Shown here piece by piece: positions 24,719-33,014 of a stretch of 64,000 nt of DNA (positions are counted from its first letter, which is position 1; each line of letters opens with the position of its first letter). The DNA is taken from assembly GCF_000725805.1 (NCBI RefSeq), contig NZ_JOFT01000014.1, positions 62,001-126,000 of the forward strand, read 5' to 3'. The notes under the pieces are model-generated. The model was given only the letters and a program-made list of their open reading frames with translations, made no database searches and was not told the DNA's origin. The position numbers and the translations under genes are program-made. The stretch is from Streptomyces xanthophaeus (lineage in GTDB: Bacteria > Actinomycetota > Actinomycetes > Streptomycetales > Streptomycetaceae).

Positions 24719-26620
24719 TCAGACGGGGCCGATGACCCGCCCCTCGTGCCAGCCCACGCTGTCGCGCCAGTAGTGCTGGAGCCGGCGGTCGGTGCGCAGG
24801 ACGACGACTTCCAGGTTGAACCCGAAGCTGCCCTGGAGCATCCCGGTGACCGCGAGCACCTCCTGTCCGAAGACCGCGCCGCGGGTCCAGGCGGAGCCGG
24901 AGGCGTTCCCGCGCCACCAGTGCTCGACGCGTCCGCCGTCGACGGCCACGCACAGCTCGTAGTTCCCGGCGGTGTCCTCGTCGGCCGCGCCGTGCTGGGA
25001 CTCGATCAGGCAGGGCGCGGAGACGGCGGCGGTCCCGCTGCCGAAGACCTCCCCGGCGCGCCAGGCGGAGCCCGCCCCGTCGTCCTGCCACCACATCTGC
25101 ATGCGGCCGTCCGTGCGGGCGGCGACCAGTTCGAGGCGGCGGCTGCGGTTCTGCACCAGGGCGGGACCGTAGTGGGCGATGCCGGAGGCGAAACGGCCGC
25201 CGTCGGTCCAGTTCCAGGGGGCGCCGTTGATCCGCCACCAGTGGTTCAGGCGGCCGTCGGCGGTCCGCACGACCACCTCGAAATGGCCCGGCTTGCCGTG
25301 ATCGCTCTGGATGAAGGCCGGGGTGGAGCCGACGGCAGCGTCGCCGGGCCCGAAGGCGCCGCCGTCGCGCCAGGCCCCACCGCTCTGCTCGTAGTACCAG
25401 TGGCGCAGCCGCCCGCCGGTGGTGACGTGCAGGGACTCCATGTTGCGGTTGTACGTGGACCCGGTGAAGGCGGGCTGGCCGGAGGCATCGTGCGCGAAGG
25501 TGCCCGCGCGGGCCCACGGGAAGGGGGCGTCGCCCTCGCGCCACCAGTGCTGGAGGCGGCCGCCGCGGGTGGTGGCGGCGAGTTCGAAATTGCGGTGGGC
25601 GCGGCCGTTGCCGCTCTCGTAGACGTTGCCCGCGTGCAGGCGGCGCTTGGTCCACGGGTCGGTGTTGGTGCCGTACAGGCCGCACTTGGCCCAGTAGTCG
25701 ATGTTGACCTCGCCGTAGCCGATCCGCCCGTAGCCGCCCACGTGGTGGCCGGTGCCCCAGGAGTTCTTGAACAGCCAGCAGCCCGCGGCGTCGTCGTAGC
25801 CGACGACCAGCACGCACTGGCCGCCCGCGATCCGCTCCGAGGTGCGGTGGTAGACCCCGGAGCCGAGGCCGAAGAAGTCCTCGTACACGTCGAAGCAGGC
25901 GGTCAGCGGGCCGACCGTGTCCAGCCAGACCTTCTGCTGCTCCACGTCGCCGAGCCGCACGTGGGCGCCGGTCCGCACGGTCCGGCCCGAGCGGTCCCAG
26001 CTGGGCGTGTGCTCGGCGCGCCAGGCCTCGCGGCGGGCGGCGGGCAGGCCTGCGGGCGGGGTGCCGTACGGCCAGCAGTCCGGGTCGGCGAGCCCGCCGT
26101 TGGCCCCGATCCACTCCAGCGCGGACTCGGGGTCGCCGCCCTGGCCGCAGGCGGCCTTCATCCCGTCCCGCACGTCCCCCTCGGACCGCACCGCCCACAC
26201 GCAGTGCTCGATGCGGGCCATGGACTCCACCAGGCCCGCGGCGCCGAAGGCCCAGGAGGACCCGCACGGGTTCTGGTCCTTCACCTTGGTGATCCAGGGC
26301 AGTCCCCAGCGGACCCGCCAGTCCACCGCCGCCGGACGGACCCCGGCCGCCGCCGGGCGCACCTCCTGCCCGGGGAGGAGGCCGTGCGCGGCGCGGCGCC
26401 GGGTGAGGTGGGGGATGCCGCTCTCCCGGCCCGCGAGCGCCCGCAGGTCGACCGGGCCGACCGCCGCGGCGGGCGTGAGGTTCGCCCCGGGCTCCAGGCC
26501 GAGCGCGGGCCGCGGCAGCCGGTCCCCGTCGCCCAGCCGGTCCAGGACCGACCACCGCGCCCCCAGCGCCGCCAGGTGCGCCCGTAGTTCCCCCGCGGTC
26601 TGGACAGACTCCTCCGGCAT
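24719..26620 (-). CDS. Papain-fold (C1) pseudopeptidase with beta-propeller-like repeats
   Basis: A 633-residue fusion. An N-terminal region (1-95) precedes a C1 papain-like domain (about 96-310): VDWR, then KVKDQNPCGSSWAFGAAGLVES, ending FKNSWGT-GGYGRIGYG. In papain numbering Q19 is kept (Q116) but C25 is Ser (S122, codon TCC), H159 is Gln (Q268, codon CAG in GGQCVLVVGYDD), while N175 is kept (N286). Two of three catalytic residues are replaced, so it is probably not a protease. From about 310 to the end there are six units with HWWR/HWYY/MWWQ/HYWR cores and GRL or GRM turns, like lectin-type propellers. No signal peptide is seen with the start at 26620; upstream in-frame starts exist. A chagasin-like gene follows. 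Confidence 0.85.
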   Translation of the reverse strand: MPEESVQTAGELRAHLAALGARWSVLDRLGDGDRLPRPALGLEPGANLTPAAAVGPVDLRALAGRESGIPHLTRRRAAHGLLPGQEVRPAAAGVRPAAVDWRVRWGLPWITKVKDQNPCGSSWAFGAAGLVESMARIEHCVWAVRSEGDVRDGMKAACGQGGDPESALEWIGANGGLADPDCWPYGTPPAGLPAARREAWRAEHTPSWDRSGRTVRTGAHVRLGDVEQQKVWLDTVGPLTACFDVYEDFFGLGSGVYHRTSERIAGGQCVLVVGYDDAAGCWLFKNSWGTGHHVGGYGRIGYGEVNIDYWAKCGLYGTNTDPWTKRRLHAGNVYESGNGRAHRNFELAATTRGGRLQHWWREGDAPFPWARAGTFAHDASGQPAFTGSTYNRNMESLHVTTGGRLRHWYYEQSGGAWRDGGAFGPGDAAVGSTPAFIQSDHGKPGHFEVVVRTADGRLNHWWRINGAPWNWTDGGRFASGIAHYGPALVQNRSRRLELVAARTDGRMQMWWQDDGAGSAWRAGEVFGSGTAAVSAPCLIESQHGAADEDTAGNYELCVAVDGGRVEHWWRGNASGSAWTRGAVFGQEVLAVTGMLQGSFGFNLEVVVLRTDRRLQHYWRDSVGWHEGRVIGPV

Positions 26621-26893
26621 GGCGGCCCCCCAGCTGCACCCGTTTCGTCCCGAGCCCCGGAGCGTCTCCCCGCACGCGGAGCACGTCAAGGGGGTCCGGA
26701 GGGTCGCGCGGTGGCACGGGGGCGTACGGGCCCGGCCGCGCACGGGAGCCGCGGCCCAACTGGCGTACGCACCACGCCGATCAGCACGGACGGCGGCGAT
26801 CGCCGGCCCCGGCCCGGCGGACCGGCGGCCCCCCGTACCGGGGAGTCAGCGGCCGGGGAACGAGCCGGCGCCGCGTCCGTATAAGGTCCCCAC
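26621..26893. other. Divergent intergenic region, pseudopeptidase / DUF1266 gene
   Basis: About 270 bases of very GC-rich sequence. It holds TATAAG at 26880 for the right-hand gene. If the pseudopeptidase starts further upstream (in-frame to 26743) part of this would be coding. I see no RNA gene. Confidence 0.5.
26880..26885 (+). promoter_or_regulatory. -10 element, leaderless DUF1266 gene
   Basis: TATAAG lies 8 nt before the ATG at 26894 and there is no Shine-Dalgarno sequence, consistent with transcription starting at or next to the start codon. Confidence 0.5.
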
Positions 26894-28099
26894 ATGGGGA
26901 CCTGGATCGCACCGAGCGCCATCGAAAGAGAGCTGTACGAAGCCAGGGGCGCCGGGAACTGGTCCGCGTATCTCGACGCCCTCGGCCGGGCCCAGCTCTA
27001 CCTCGCGCAGCCGCGGGTCCAGGCCGACGCCGACCCCGAGACGGTCCGCTTCTACCCCACCCCGGACAACGCCCTGGTGGTCCACACCGCCGGCATGCTG
27101 CCCGCCCCGGTCCCGGAGACGGTCTACGAGTCCCAGAGCCTCGGCTGGTTCGCCAAGGTCTGGACCCCCTCCGACCCCGCCTTCCTCGCCGTGAACCCGG
27201 GCACCCCCGCCGAGGCCTACCTCACCACCACCCCCGCCGACCTGGCCCGCTGGCGGGCCCACGGCGAGGCCGCCACCCACCGCGGCCTGCCGGAGGGCAA
27301 GGTGCACGCCCTGTTCACCGGCGGCCCGCTGCACGGCCCCATCGCCCACGGCCTCGCGATAGGCGGCCACCTCGCCGTGACGAACGGGGAGTTCTGGAAC
27401 TCCCTCGCCTACCACGGCTGCGGCTACCACCACGAGCGGCGCCGCCTCCACAAGGGCTGGGGCATCACCGACCGGCCCGGCTGGCTCGCCACCCTGGAGC
27501 AGCTGCTGAACGCGGAGATGGTCAGTCCCGTCTGGGAGTACGCGCTGCGCGTGCGCCGCGTCCTGGCCTCCGACTTCGCGGGCCCCGTGGACATCGAGCA
27601 CTGGCGGCACGCCGCCGAGGCCAGCCTGCGCCGCAACGCCGAACGCTCCGCCGAACCGAAGCTCACCCCCGACGGGGTCACCCTCGCCGAGCCGCGGCCC
27701 ACCGCCGAGGTGGAGGGCGAGATCGCCGGGGTGAAGCGGCTCATCGGCCGGATCGCCCGCTACGAGCAGCGCTTCCGGGCCGACGGGCTGCTGCCCGGGG
27801 ACGGCTGGGTCCGCTCGGTGGAGGGCTGGGACCACGGCCGGGCCTCCCAGATGGCCCGCTGGGGCCTGGGCACCCGCTACGGCACCCTCCACGAGGCGGA
27901 GCGGGCCGTGCTGCGCGCGGGGGAGTCCGCCCGCCAGACGTACCGGTCCTGGGCGGAGTTCTCCGCCGGGTACGTCCTGGGCCGCTGCCTGCACTTCGAC
28001 GAGGAGGAGTTCGGCGAGTGGTACGCGGGAGCCCTCGCCGCCCACCTCGCACTGACCACCGATCCGGCGAGCCCGTGGCTCAACATCAGCTGGAAGTGA
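26894..28099 (+). CDS. DUF1266 domain protein with N-terminal SseB-like segment
   Basis: A 401-residue protein. The N-terminal part (1-125, with ALGRAQLYLAQPRV and LVVHTAGMLPAPVPE) resembles SseB-like domains, and the C-terminal part (about 170-400) is a DUF1266 domain, recognised by RVRRVLASDFAGPVDIEHWRH, GWDHGRASQMARWGLGTRYGTL and SWAEFSAGYVLGRCLHFDEEEFGEWY. DUF1266 proteins occur in bacterial stress or contact-dependent settings but their activity is unknown. No signal or membrane segment is visible. The ATG at 26894 follows a TATAAG box at leaderless distance. Confidence 0.82.
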   Translation: MGTWIAPSAIERELYEARGAGNWSAYLDALGRAQLYLAQPRVQADADPETVRFYPTPDNALVVHTAGMLPAPVPETVYESQSLGWFAKVWTPSDPAFLAVNPGTPAEAYLTTTPADLARWRAHGEAATHRGLPEGKVHALFTGGPLHGPIAHGLAIGGHLAVTNGEFWNSLAYHGCGYHHERRRLHKGWGITDRPGWLATLEQLLNAEMVSPVWEYALRVRRVLASDFAGPVDIEHWRHAAEASLRRNAERSAEPKLTPDGVTLAEPRPTAEVEGEIAGVKRLIGRIARYEQRFRADGLLPGDGWVRSVEGWDHGRASQMARWGLGTRYGTLHEAERAVLRAGESARQTYRSWAEFSAGYVLGRCLHFDEEEFGEWYAGALAAHLALTTDPASPWLNISWK

Positions 28100-28161
28100 G
28101 CGACTTCGGGTAGTCGCCGGGCCCGGGCCGAAATCGCGCTGCGGCCCCCGGCAGCCCCGAC

Positions 28162-28167
28162 TAGCCT
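28162..28167 (+). promoter_or_regulatory. -10 element, leaderless PPOX gene
   Basis: TAGCCT ends 7 nt before the ATG at 28175; no Shine-Dalgarno sequence is present. Confidence 0.45.
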
Positions 28168-28174
28168 CGCCGCC

Positions 28175-28585
28175 ATGACTGTTGAGCTGAACGAGACCGT
28201 ACGCAAGCTGCTCGACGCCCCGCACCCGGCGGTCCTGGCGACCGTCAACCCCGACGGCAGCCCCCAGAGTTCGGTGGTCTGGGTCACCCGTGACGGCGGC
28301 GACGTGCTGATCTCCACCGAACAGGGCCGCCGCAAGGAGCGCAACATCCTGCGCGACGCACGGGTGGGCCTGACCGTCTTCGACCTCGCCAATCCCTTCC
28401 TCTACGCGGAGATCCGCGGCACGGCCACCGTCACCGAGGACGCCGGCCGCGCGGTGGCCGTCCGCATCGCCGAGGAGTACGCGGGCCCGGGCGCGGGCAA
28501 GGATTACGCCGAGGCCCCGCCGCAGGACGTGCGCGTGGTCCTGCGCATCACCCCGACCAAGGTCCTGGGCAACGCCGCCCGTTAG
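28175..28585 (+). CDS. PPOX-class F420-dependent oxidoreductase-like protein
   Basis: A 136-residue split-barrel flavin-binding fold (PPOX class), typical of actinobacterial F420-dependent reductases. Visible elements: HPAVLATVNPDGSPQSSVVWV (first strands), DVLISTEQGRRKERNILRD (phosphate contacts) and VGLTVFDLANPFLYAEIRGTATV. Family members reduce diverse substrates, including biliverdin-like molecules and xenobiotics; the substrate here is not evident. The ATG at 28175 follows TAGCCT at leaderless spacing. The next gene is convergent, 38 bp away. Confidence 0.9.
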   Translation: MTVELNETVRKLLDAPHPAVLATVNPDGSPQSSVVWVTRDGGDVLISTEQGRRKERNILRDARVGLTVFDLANPFLYAEIRGTATVTEDAGRAVAVRIAEEYAGPGAGKDYAEAPPQDVRVVLRITPTKVLGNAAR

Positions 28586-28623
28586 CCACGGCTGCGGCGT
28601 CGGCCCCCGCCCCGGCGGCGCCC

Positions 28624-29388
28624 TCAGGGCAGCCGGGGCCTGACCGCCGACCAGGCGTCGGCCGCCTCCGCCAAGGGGTCGGCGTCCTGGAGGTGGGGGC
28701 GGGCCGCGGCCATCCAGGGGATCAGGCTCTTGATGCGGCGCAGGTGCAGGATCCGCGGCTGCGGGAGCTCCCGCCAGACGGCGGCCTCCTCCGCGGCCTG
28801 TTGCGGGCTCAGGTCGATCAGCGCCAGCAGGTCCCGGCACAGGGCGGCCGGGTCACCGCCGCGGCCGGGGCCGAAGGTGCGGATCAGGTAGCCGCGTACG
28901 GAGCCCAGCTCGGCCCCGCTGACCAGGTCCGACGCCTCCTCGGCGCGGGCGCAGCGGTGGGTCGCGGCCAGCGCCACCCGGCCCCAGCGCAGCCGCACCT
29001 CGTCGGGCAGCGCCTCGTCCTGCATGCGGGCCGCGGCCAGGACGCGCAGGGTCCGCGGCCGGGGCTCGTCCAGCAGCGGGGGCCCGGTGGCCAGCCAGGA
29101 CTCCAGTTCCGCCAGGGAGTGCCCGTCGGGCGGCACCGAGGTCAGCACCTGCCCCCGGGTGAGCAGCGCGACCACGGCGCCGGTGAGCCGCACCTTCGCG
29201 ACGTGCCCGGCGCCGAAGGAGGCGACGGCCCGCCCGTACCGCTCTATGGCGCGCAGGCCGAGCCTCAGCTCACCGGCGGCGTAGACCTGGCCGGTCCGGG
29301 CCACCCCGCCGATGCAGCGGACCACGCACACCCCGCCCGTCACGTCGGCCTCCTCCACGGAGTACACCTGCAGTTCGGCGATGGACAC
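28624..29388 (-). CDS. Hypothetical protein with EF-Tu domain 2-like N-terminus
   Basis: A 254-residue protein that I do not recognise as a named family. The first 75 residues (MSIAELQVYSVEEADVTGGV, then VRCIGGVARTGQVY, later VAKVRLTGAVVALLTRGQVL) look like the beta-barrel of translation-factor domain 2. The rest (about 85-254) is mostly helical, rich in Arg/Leu/Ala, with no catalytic motif. It is probably cytoplasmic. The ATG at 29388 follows a GGGGG run. It lies downstream of the GNAT gene on the same strand with a 48-bp gap, so the two may be co-transcribed. Confidence 0.72.
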   Translation of the reverse strand: MSIAELQVYSVEEADVTGGVCVVRCIGGVARTGQVYAAGELRLGLRAIERYGRAVASFGAGHVAKVRLTGAVVALLTRGQVLTSVPPDGHSLAELESWLATGPPLLDEPRPRTLRVLAAARMQDEALPDEVRLRWGRVALAATHRCARAEEASDLVSGAELGSVRGYLIRTFGPGRGGDPAALCRDLLALIDLSPQQAAEEAAVWRELPQPRILHLRRIKSLIPWMAAARPHLQDADPLAEAADAWSAVRPRLP

Positions 29389-29436
29389 CCCGGCCCCCTT
29401 TCCCGGCCGGGAGGCTACCGCCCGCGGGGCCGCGGT

Positions 29437-30387
29437 TCACGCACCGGCCGCCTCTTCCTCCTCCGGCTCCAGGACGAGGCGGATCTCGGTGACCTCGTAG
29501 CCGGCCCGGTCGAAGGCGGCGGCCATGGGGAGGTTGACGCTGTCGGTGGTCGCCGTGATGCGGTCGGCCCCCTCGCCCGCGTGGAAGCGGGTGATCTCGG
29601 CCAGGACCTCGTCGATCAGGCCGCGGCCTCGCTGCTCGGGCACGACGCCCAGGTAGCCGACGTTGCGGTGGTAGGGGGTGGCGGAGGGCAGGGCCATTCC
29701 GGCCAGGGTGCCGTCGGGCAGGTGGGCCAGGCGCCACCAGGAGCGCTCGCCCGGGCAGTCGCGGTAGAAGGCGATGTCCTCGCGGGCCAGCTGCTCGGCG
29801 TCCATGGAGCGCAGTTCGGCCTGGGTGTGCTCGTCGAGGCTGCCGCGGGACAGCCGGACGAAGGCGTCCAGGAACTCCTCGTCGGTGCCCTCGCGGAAGA
29901 GCAGCCGGCCGGTGGGCTCGGCGGTTCCGGCGGCGGGGGTCCACTCGTAGCGCAGGCGCTCGATCCCGCGCGTCAGGCCCGCCCGGTGCGCGGCCTCGCG
30001 GCGCCAGGCGACGCCTGCGGCCAGTTCGGGGCGGGTCTGCCAGTCGCGGGGCAGGGAGAGGTTGTAGAGCGGGAGCGCGCCGAAGGCGGCGTGCCCGGCG
30101 GCGAGGAGTCCGGCGGCCACGGCCGCCGGGTCGGGCACGTCGCCGCGCACCTGGAGGCAGTCGAGGGCGACGGGCCGCTCACTGTCGGCGCGGCCCCACC
30201 ACAGGGCGCGGGCCAGCACCTCGCCGTCCTCGTCCTCGGCGAACCAGGTCCACTCGGGGCGGAACTGTCCGGCGGCGAGCTCCTCGCGGATCTTCTCGGC
30301 GGTCAGGGCGGCGACGGGGCCGTCGGCCGGGTACGCGGCGGCGCGGTCGAGGTCGGCGGGGTCTGCGGTGGCAGGGCGGAAGCGCAT
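29437..30387 (-). CDS. GNAT family N-acetyltransferase
   Basis: A 316-residue acetyltransferase, longer than a single GNAT domain. The C-terminal half (about 165-310) has the acetyl-CoA motif GYLGVVPEQRGRGLIDEVLAEI (R/Q-x2-G-x-G/A pattern) and NLPMAAAFDRAGYEV. The N-terminal half (about 1-150) looks like a degenerate GNAT-like lobe, so it may be a tandem GNAT such as the mycothiol synthase or aminoglycoside types. Substrate unknown. I set the start at 30387 (MRFRPATADPADLDR); GATCAT upstream may be its -10. A longer frame to 30444 has no support. Confidence 0.85.
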   Translation of the reverse strand: MRFRPATADPADLDRAAAYPADGPVAALTAEKIREELAAGQFRPEWTWFAEDEDGEVLARALWWGRADSERPVALDCLQVRGDVPDPAAVAAGLLAAGHAAFGALPLYNLSLPRDWQTRPELAAGVAWRREAAHRAGLTRGIERLRYEWTPAAGTAEPTGRLLFREGTDEEFLDAFVRLSRGSLDEHTQAELRSMDAEQLAREDIAFYRDCPGERSWWRLAHLPDGTLAGMALPSATPYHRNVGYLGVVPEQRGRGLIDEVLAEITRFHAGEGADRITATTDSVNLPMAAAFDRAGYEVTEIRLVLEPEEEEAAGA

Positions 30388-30497
30388 CCGGCGATGATCA
30401 CACGGGGTCACGGCCCTGGCCAGGGATTTCCTTCGGTCCCGCACCGCGGGCGGGCGGTCGGCGGCGGTCGGCGGCAGCCCGCCGGCGGGCCGGACGG

Positions 30498-30544
30498 CCG
30501 ACGGCCGGCCCCGTGGTGCGGGACCGGCCGTCGGGTGGTGCGTC
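30498..30544 (-). terminator. Terminator of the first bkd operon
   Basis: CCGACGGCCGG at 30498-30508 and CCGGCCGTCGG at 30534-30544 form 11-bp arms directly downstream of the acyltransferase stop codon at 30553. Confidence 0.65.
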
Positions 30545-30552
30545 GTACCGCG

Positions 30553-32016
30553 TCACGACCAGGTGATCAGGCGGCGCGGGTGTTCCAGGACCGCGGCGAT
30601 GTCGGCCAGGAACCGGGAACCGAGCTCCCCGTCGATGAGACGGTGGTCGAACGACAGTGCCAGGGTGGTGACCTGACGGGCCTTCACCTTGCCCTTGTGG
30701 ACCCACGGCTGGAGCTTGATCGCGCCGACCGCGAGGATCGCGGACTCGCCCGGGTTCAGGATCGGCGTACCGGTGTCGACGCCGAAGACGCCGACGTTGG
30801 TGACGGTGATCGTGCCGTTCTGCATGTCGGCCGGGGAGGTCTTGCCGTCGCGGGCCGTGGAGACCAGCGAGGACAGCGCCTCGGACAGCTCGGGCAGGGT
30901 CTTGGCGTGCGCGTCCTTGATGTTCGGGACGATCAGCCCCCGGGGGGTGGCCGCGGCGATCCCCAGGTTGACGTAGTGCTTGAGCACGATCTCCTGGGCC
31001 GCCTCGTCCCAGGACGCGTTGACGTCCGGGTTGCGGCGGATGGCCACGAGCACGGCCTTGGCGATCAGGAGCAGCGGGTTGATCCGCAGCCCCGCGAGGT
31101 CCGGGTCGGCCTTGAGCTCCTGGACCAGCTTCATCGTGCGCGTCACGTCGAAGGTGATGAACTCGGTGACGTGCGGCGCGGTGAAGGCGGAGCCGACCAT
31201 CGCCTGGGCGGTGACCTTGCGGACGCCCTTGACCGGGACACGGGTCTCCCGCTCCGCCGCTGCGGCCACCGGGGCCTGGACGGGCGCGGGCGCCGACGCG
31301 GCCACCGGGGCGGCCACGGTCACCGCCGCCGGGGCGGCCACGGTCTGCGGGGCGAGCGCCGCGGCGGCCGCCGCGTGCACGTCCTCCCGGGTCACGACGC
31401 CGCCGTCACCGGTGGCGACCACCGAGACGAGGTCGATCCCGAGGTCCTTGGCGAGCTTGCGCACCGGAGGCTTGGCCAGCGGCCGGCCTTCGGCGGACTG
31501 CCCGTTCCCGTTCTGCTGCGCCGGGACCACCGGCGCGGCCGGGGCCACGGGAGCCGCCGGGGCCACGGGAGCCGCCACGGCCGCCGGGGCGGCCGAGCCG
31601 TTCTGCGCGGCCGTACCCGCCGCCTTGCGCGGGCGGCGCTTCGTGGAGGCCGTGGAGACCCCGTAGCCGACCAGCACGGGCTGGCGGGCCGCGGCGGCGG
31701 GCTCCTGCGCCGGGGCGGCAGCGGCGGCCGGAGCCGCCTCCTGCACCGGGGCCTGCTCGGCGGTGGCGGCGCCCGCCTCGGTCTGCACCGAGATGATCAC
31801 CTGGCCGACGTCGACCGTGACGCCCTCCTCGAAGAGGAGCGCGTGCACGACCCCGTCGAAGGGGATCGGCAGCTCCACCGCGGCCTTGGCCGTCTCGACC
31901 TCGCAGACGACCTGGCCGTCGGTGACGGTGTCACCGGGCTGGACGTACCACTTGAGGATCTCGGCCTCGGTGAGGCCCTCGCCCACGTCGGGCATCTTGA
32001 ATTCGCGGATCGTCAT
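30553..32016 (-). CDS. bkdH: Branched-chain 2-oxoacid dehydrogenase E2 (dihydrolipoyl acyltransferase)
   Basis: The E2 core that transfers the branched acyl group from E1 to CoA on a swinging lipoyl arm. 487 residues: an N-terminal lipoyl domain with the modified Lys K44 in EVETAKAAVELP, an Ala/Pro-rich linker (about 90-170), a peripheral-subunit-binding domain (about 178-212, VRKLAKDLGIDLVSVVATGDGGVVTREDV), and the catalytic domain with H458 and D462 in DHRLIDG. Third gene of a three-gene operon behind E1-alpha and E1-beta, with the start 12 bp after the E1-beta stop. The symbol follows the S. avermitilis bkdFGH scheme and is tentative. No E3 gene is nearby. Confidence 0.93.
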   Translation of the reverse strand: MTIREFKMPDVGEGLTEAEILKWYVQPGDTVTDGQVVCEVETAKAAVELPIPFDGVVHALLFEEGVTVDVGQVIISVQTEAGAATAEQAPVQEAAPAAAAAPAQEPAAAARQPVLVGYGVSTASTKRRPRKAAGTAAQNGSAAPAAVAAPVAPAAPVAPAAPVVPAQQNGNGQSAEGRPLAKPPVRKLAKDLGIDLVSVVATGDGGVVTREDVHAAAAAALAPQTVAAPAAVTVAAPVAASAPAPVQAPVAAAAERETRVPVKGVRKVTAQAMVGSAFTAPHVTEFITFDVTRTMKLVQELKADPDLAGLRINPLLLIAKAVLVAIRRNPDVNASWDEAAQEIVLKHYVNLGIAAATPRGLIVPNIKDAHAKTLPELSEALSSLVSTARDGKTSPADMQNGTITVTNVGVFGVDTGTPILNPGESAILAVGAIKLQPWVHKGKVKARQVTTLALSFDHRLIDGELGSRFLADIAAVLEHPRRLITWS

Positions 32017-32028
32017 GAACGTGGCTCC

Positions 32029-33009
32029 TCAGTACGCCAGCGAGCGGTCGACGGCGTCGAGCACCCTGTCCAGGCCCGGCAGGTACTCGTCCTCCAGGCG
32101 GGCCGGCGGGTACGGGGCGTGGAAGCCGCCCACGCGCAGCACCGGCGCCTCCAGGTGGTAGAAGCACCGCTCGGTGATGCGGGCGGCGATCTCCGAGCCC
32201 ACGCCGAGGAAGACCGGCGCCTCGTGGACGACCACGAGCCGGCGGGTCTTCTCGACCGAGGCCTGCAGCCCGTCGAAGTCGATCGGGGACATCGAGCGCA
32301 GGTCGACGACCTCCACCGACTTGCCCTCCTCGGCGGCGGCGGCCGCGGCCTCCAGGCAGACCTTCACCATCGGACCGTAGGCGGCCAGCGTGATGTCGGA
32401 GCCCTCCCGCGCCACCCGTGCGGTGTGCAGGGAGTCGGGGATCGACTCGACGTCGACCTCGCCCTTGTCCCAGTAGCGCCGCTTCGGCTCGAAGAAGATC
32501 ACCGGGTCGTCGCTGAGGATCGCCTGCTGGAGCATCCAGTACGCGTCGCTCGCGTTCGACGGGGAGACCACCTTGAGGCCCGGGACGTGCGCGAACAGCG
32601 TCTCCGGGGACTCGCTGTGGTGCTCGACCGCGCCGATGCCGCCCGCGTACGGGATGCGGATGACGACCGGCAGCTTGATCGTGCCCAGCGAGCGCGCGTG
32701 CATCTTCGCGAGCTGCGTGACGATCTGGTCGTACGCGGGGAAGACGAACCCGTCGAACTGGATCTCCACGACCGGCCGGTACCCGCGCAGGGCCAGGCCG
32801 ATGGCGGTGCCGACGATGCCCGACTCGGCGAGCGGGGTGTCGATGACCCGCTCCTCGCCGAAGTCCTTCTGGAGCCCGTCGGTGATGCGGAAGACGCCGC
32901 CGAGCTTGCCGACGTCCTCACCCATGATCAGGACCTTGGGGTCCGTCTCCAGGGCCTTGCGCAGCGAGTCGTTGAGGGCCTTCGCGATGGTCAGCTTCTG
33001 AACGGCCAT
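32029..33009 (-). CDS. bkdG: Branched-chain 2-oxoacid dehydrogenase E1 beta subunit
   Basis: The beta subunit of the thiamine-diphosphate E1 that decarboxylates 2-oxo acids from Val, Leu and Ile. 326 residues with a transketolase-like pyrimidine-binding domain (VLIMGEDVGKLGGVFRITDGL, EERVIDTPLAESGIVGTAIGL) and a C-terminal domain (about 200-320, VEVVDLRSMSPIDFDGL and HHLEAPVLRV-like end). The ATG at 33009 has GGGGAG about 9 nt upstream; the alternative GTG at 33018 overlaps the E1-alpha stop in the GTGA form. Operon partner of E1-alpha and E2. The symbol is tentative and distinguishes it from the paralogous cluster at 49-53 kb. Confidence 0.93.
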   Translation of the reverse strand: MAVQKLTIAKALNDSLRKALETDPKVLIMGEDVGKLGGVFRITDGLQKDFGEERVIDTPLAESGIVGTAIGLALRGYRPVVEIQFDGFVFPAYDQIVTQLAKMHARSLGTIKLPVVIRIPYAGGIGAVEHHSESPETLFAHVPGLKVVSPSNASDAYWMLQQAILSDDPVIFFEPKRRYWDKGEVDVESIPDSLHTARVAREGSDITLAAYGPMVKVCLEAAAAAAEEGKSVEVVDLRSMSPIDFDGLQASVEKTRRLVVVHEAPVFLGVGSEIAARITERCFYHLEAPVLRVGGFHAPYPPARLEDEYLPGLDRVLDAVDRSLAY

Positions 33010-33014
33010 GACGG

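Noticed and set aside
30387..30444. A longer N-terminus for the GNAT protein up to 30444.
   Set aside because: The extra 19 residues are not GNAT-like and have no ribosome binding site; MRFRPATADP is a typical GNAT start.
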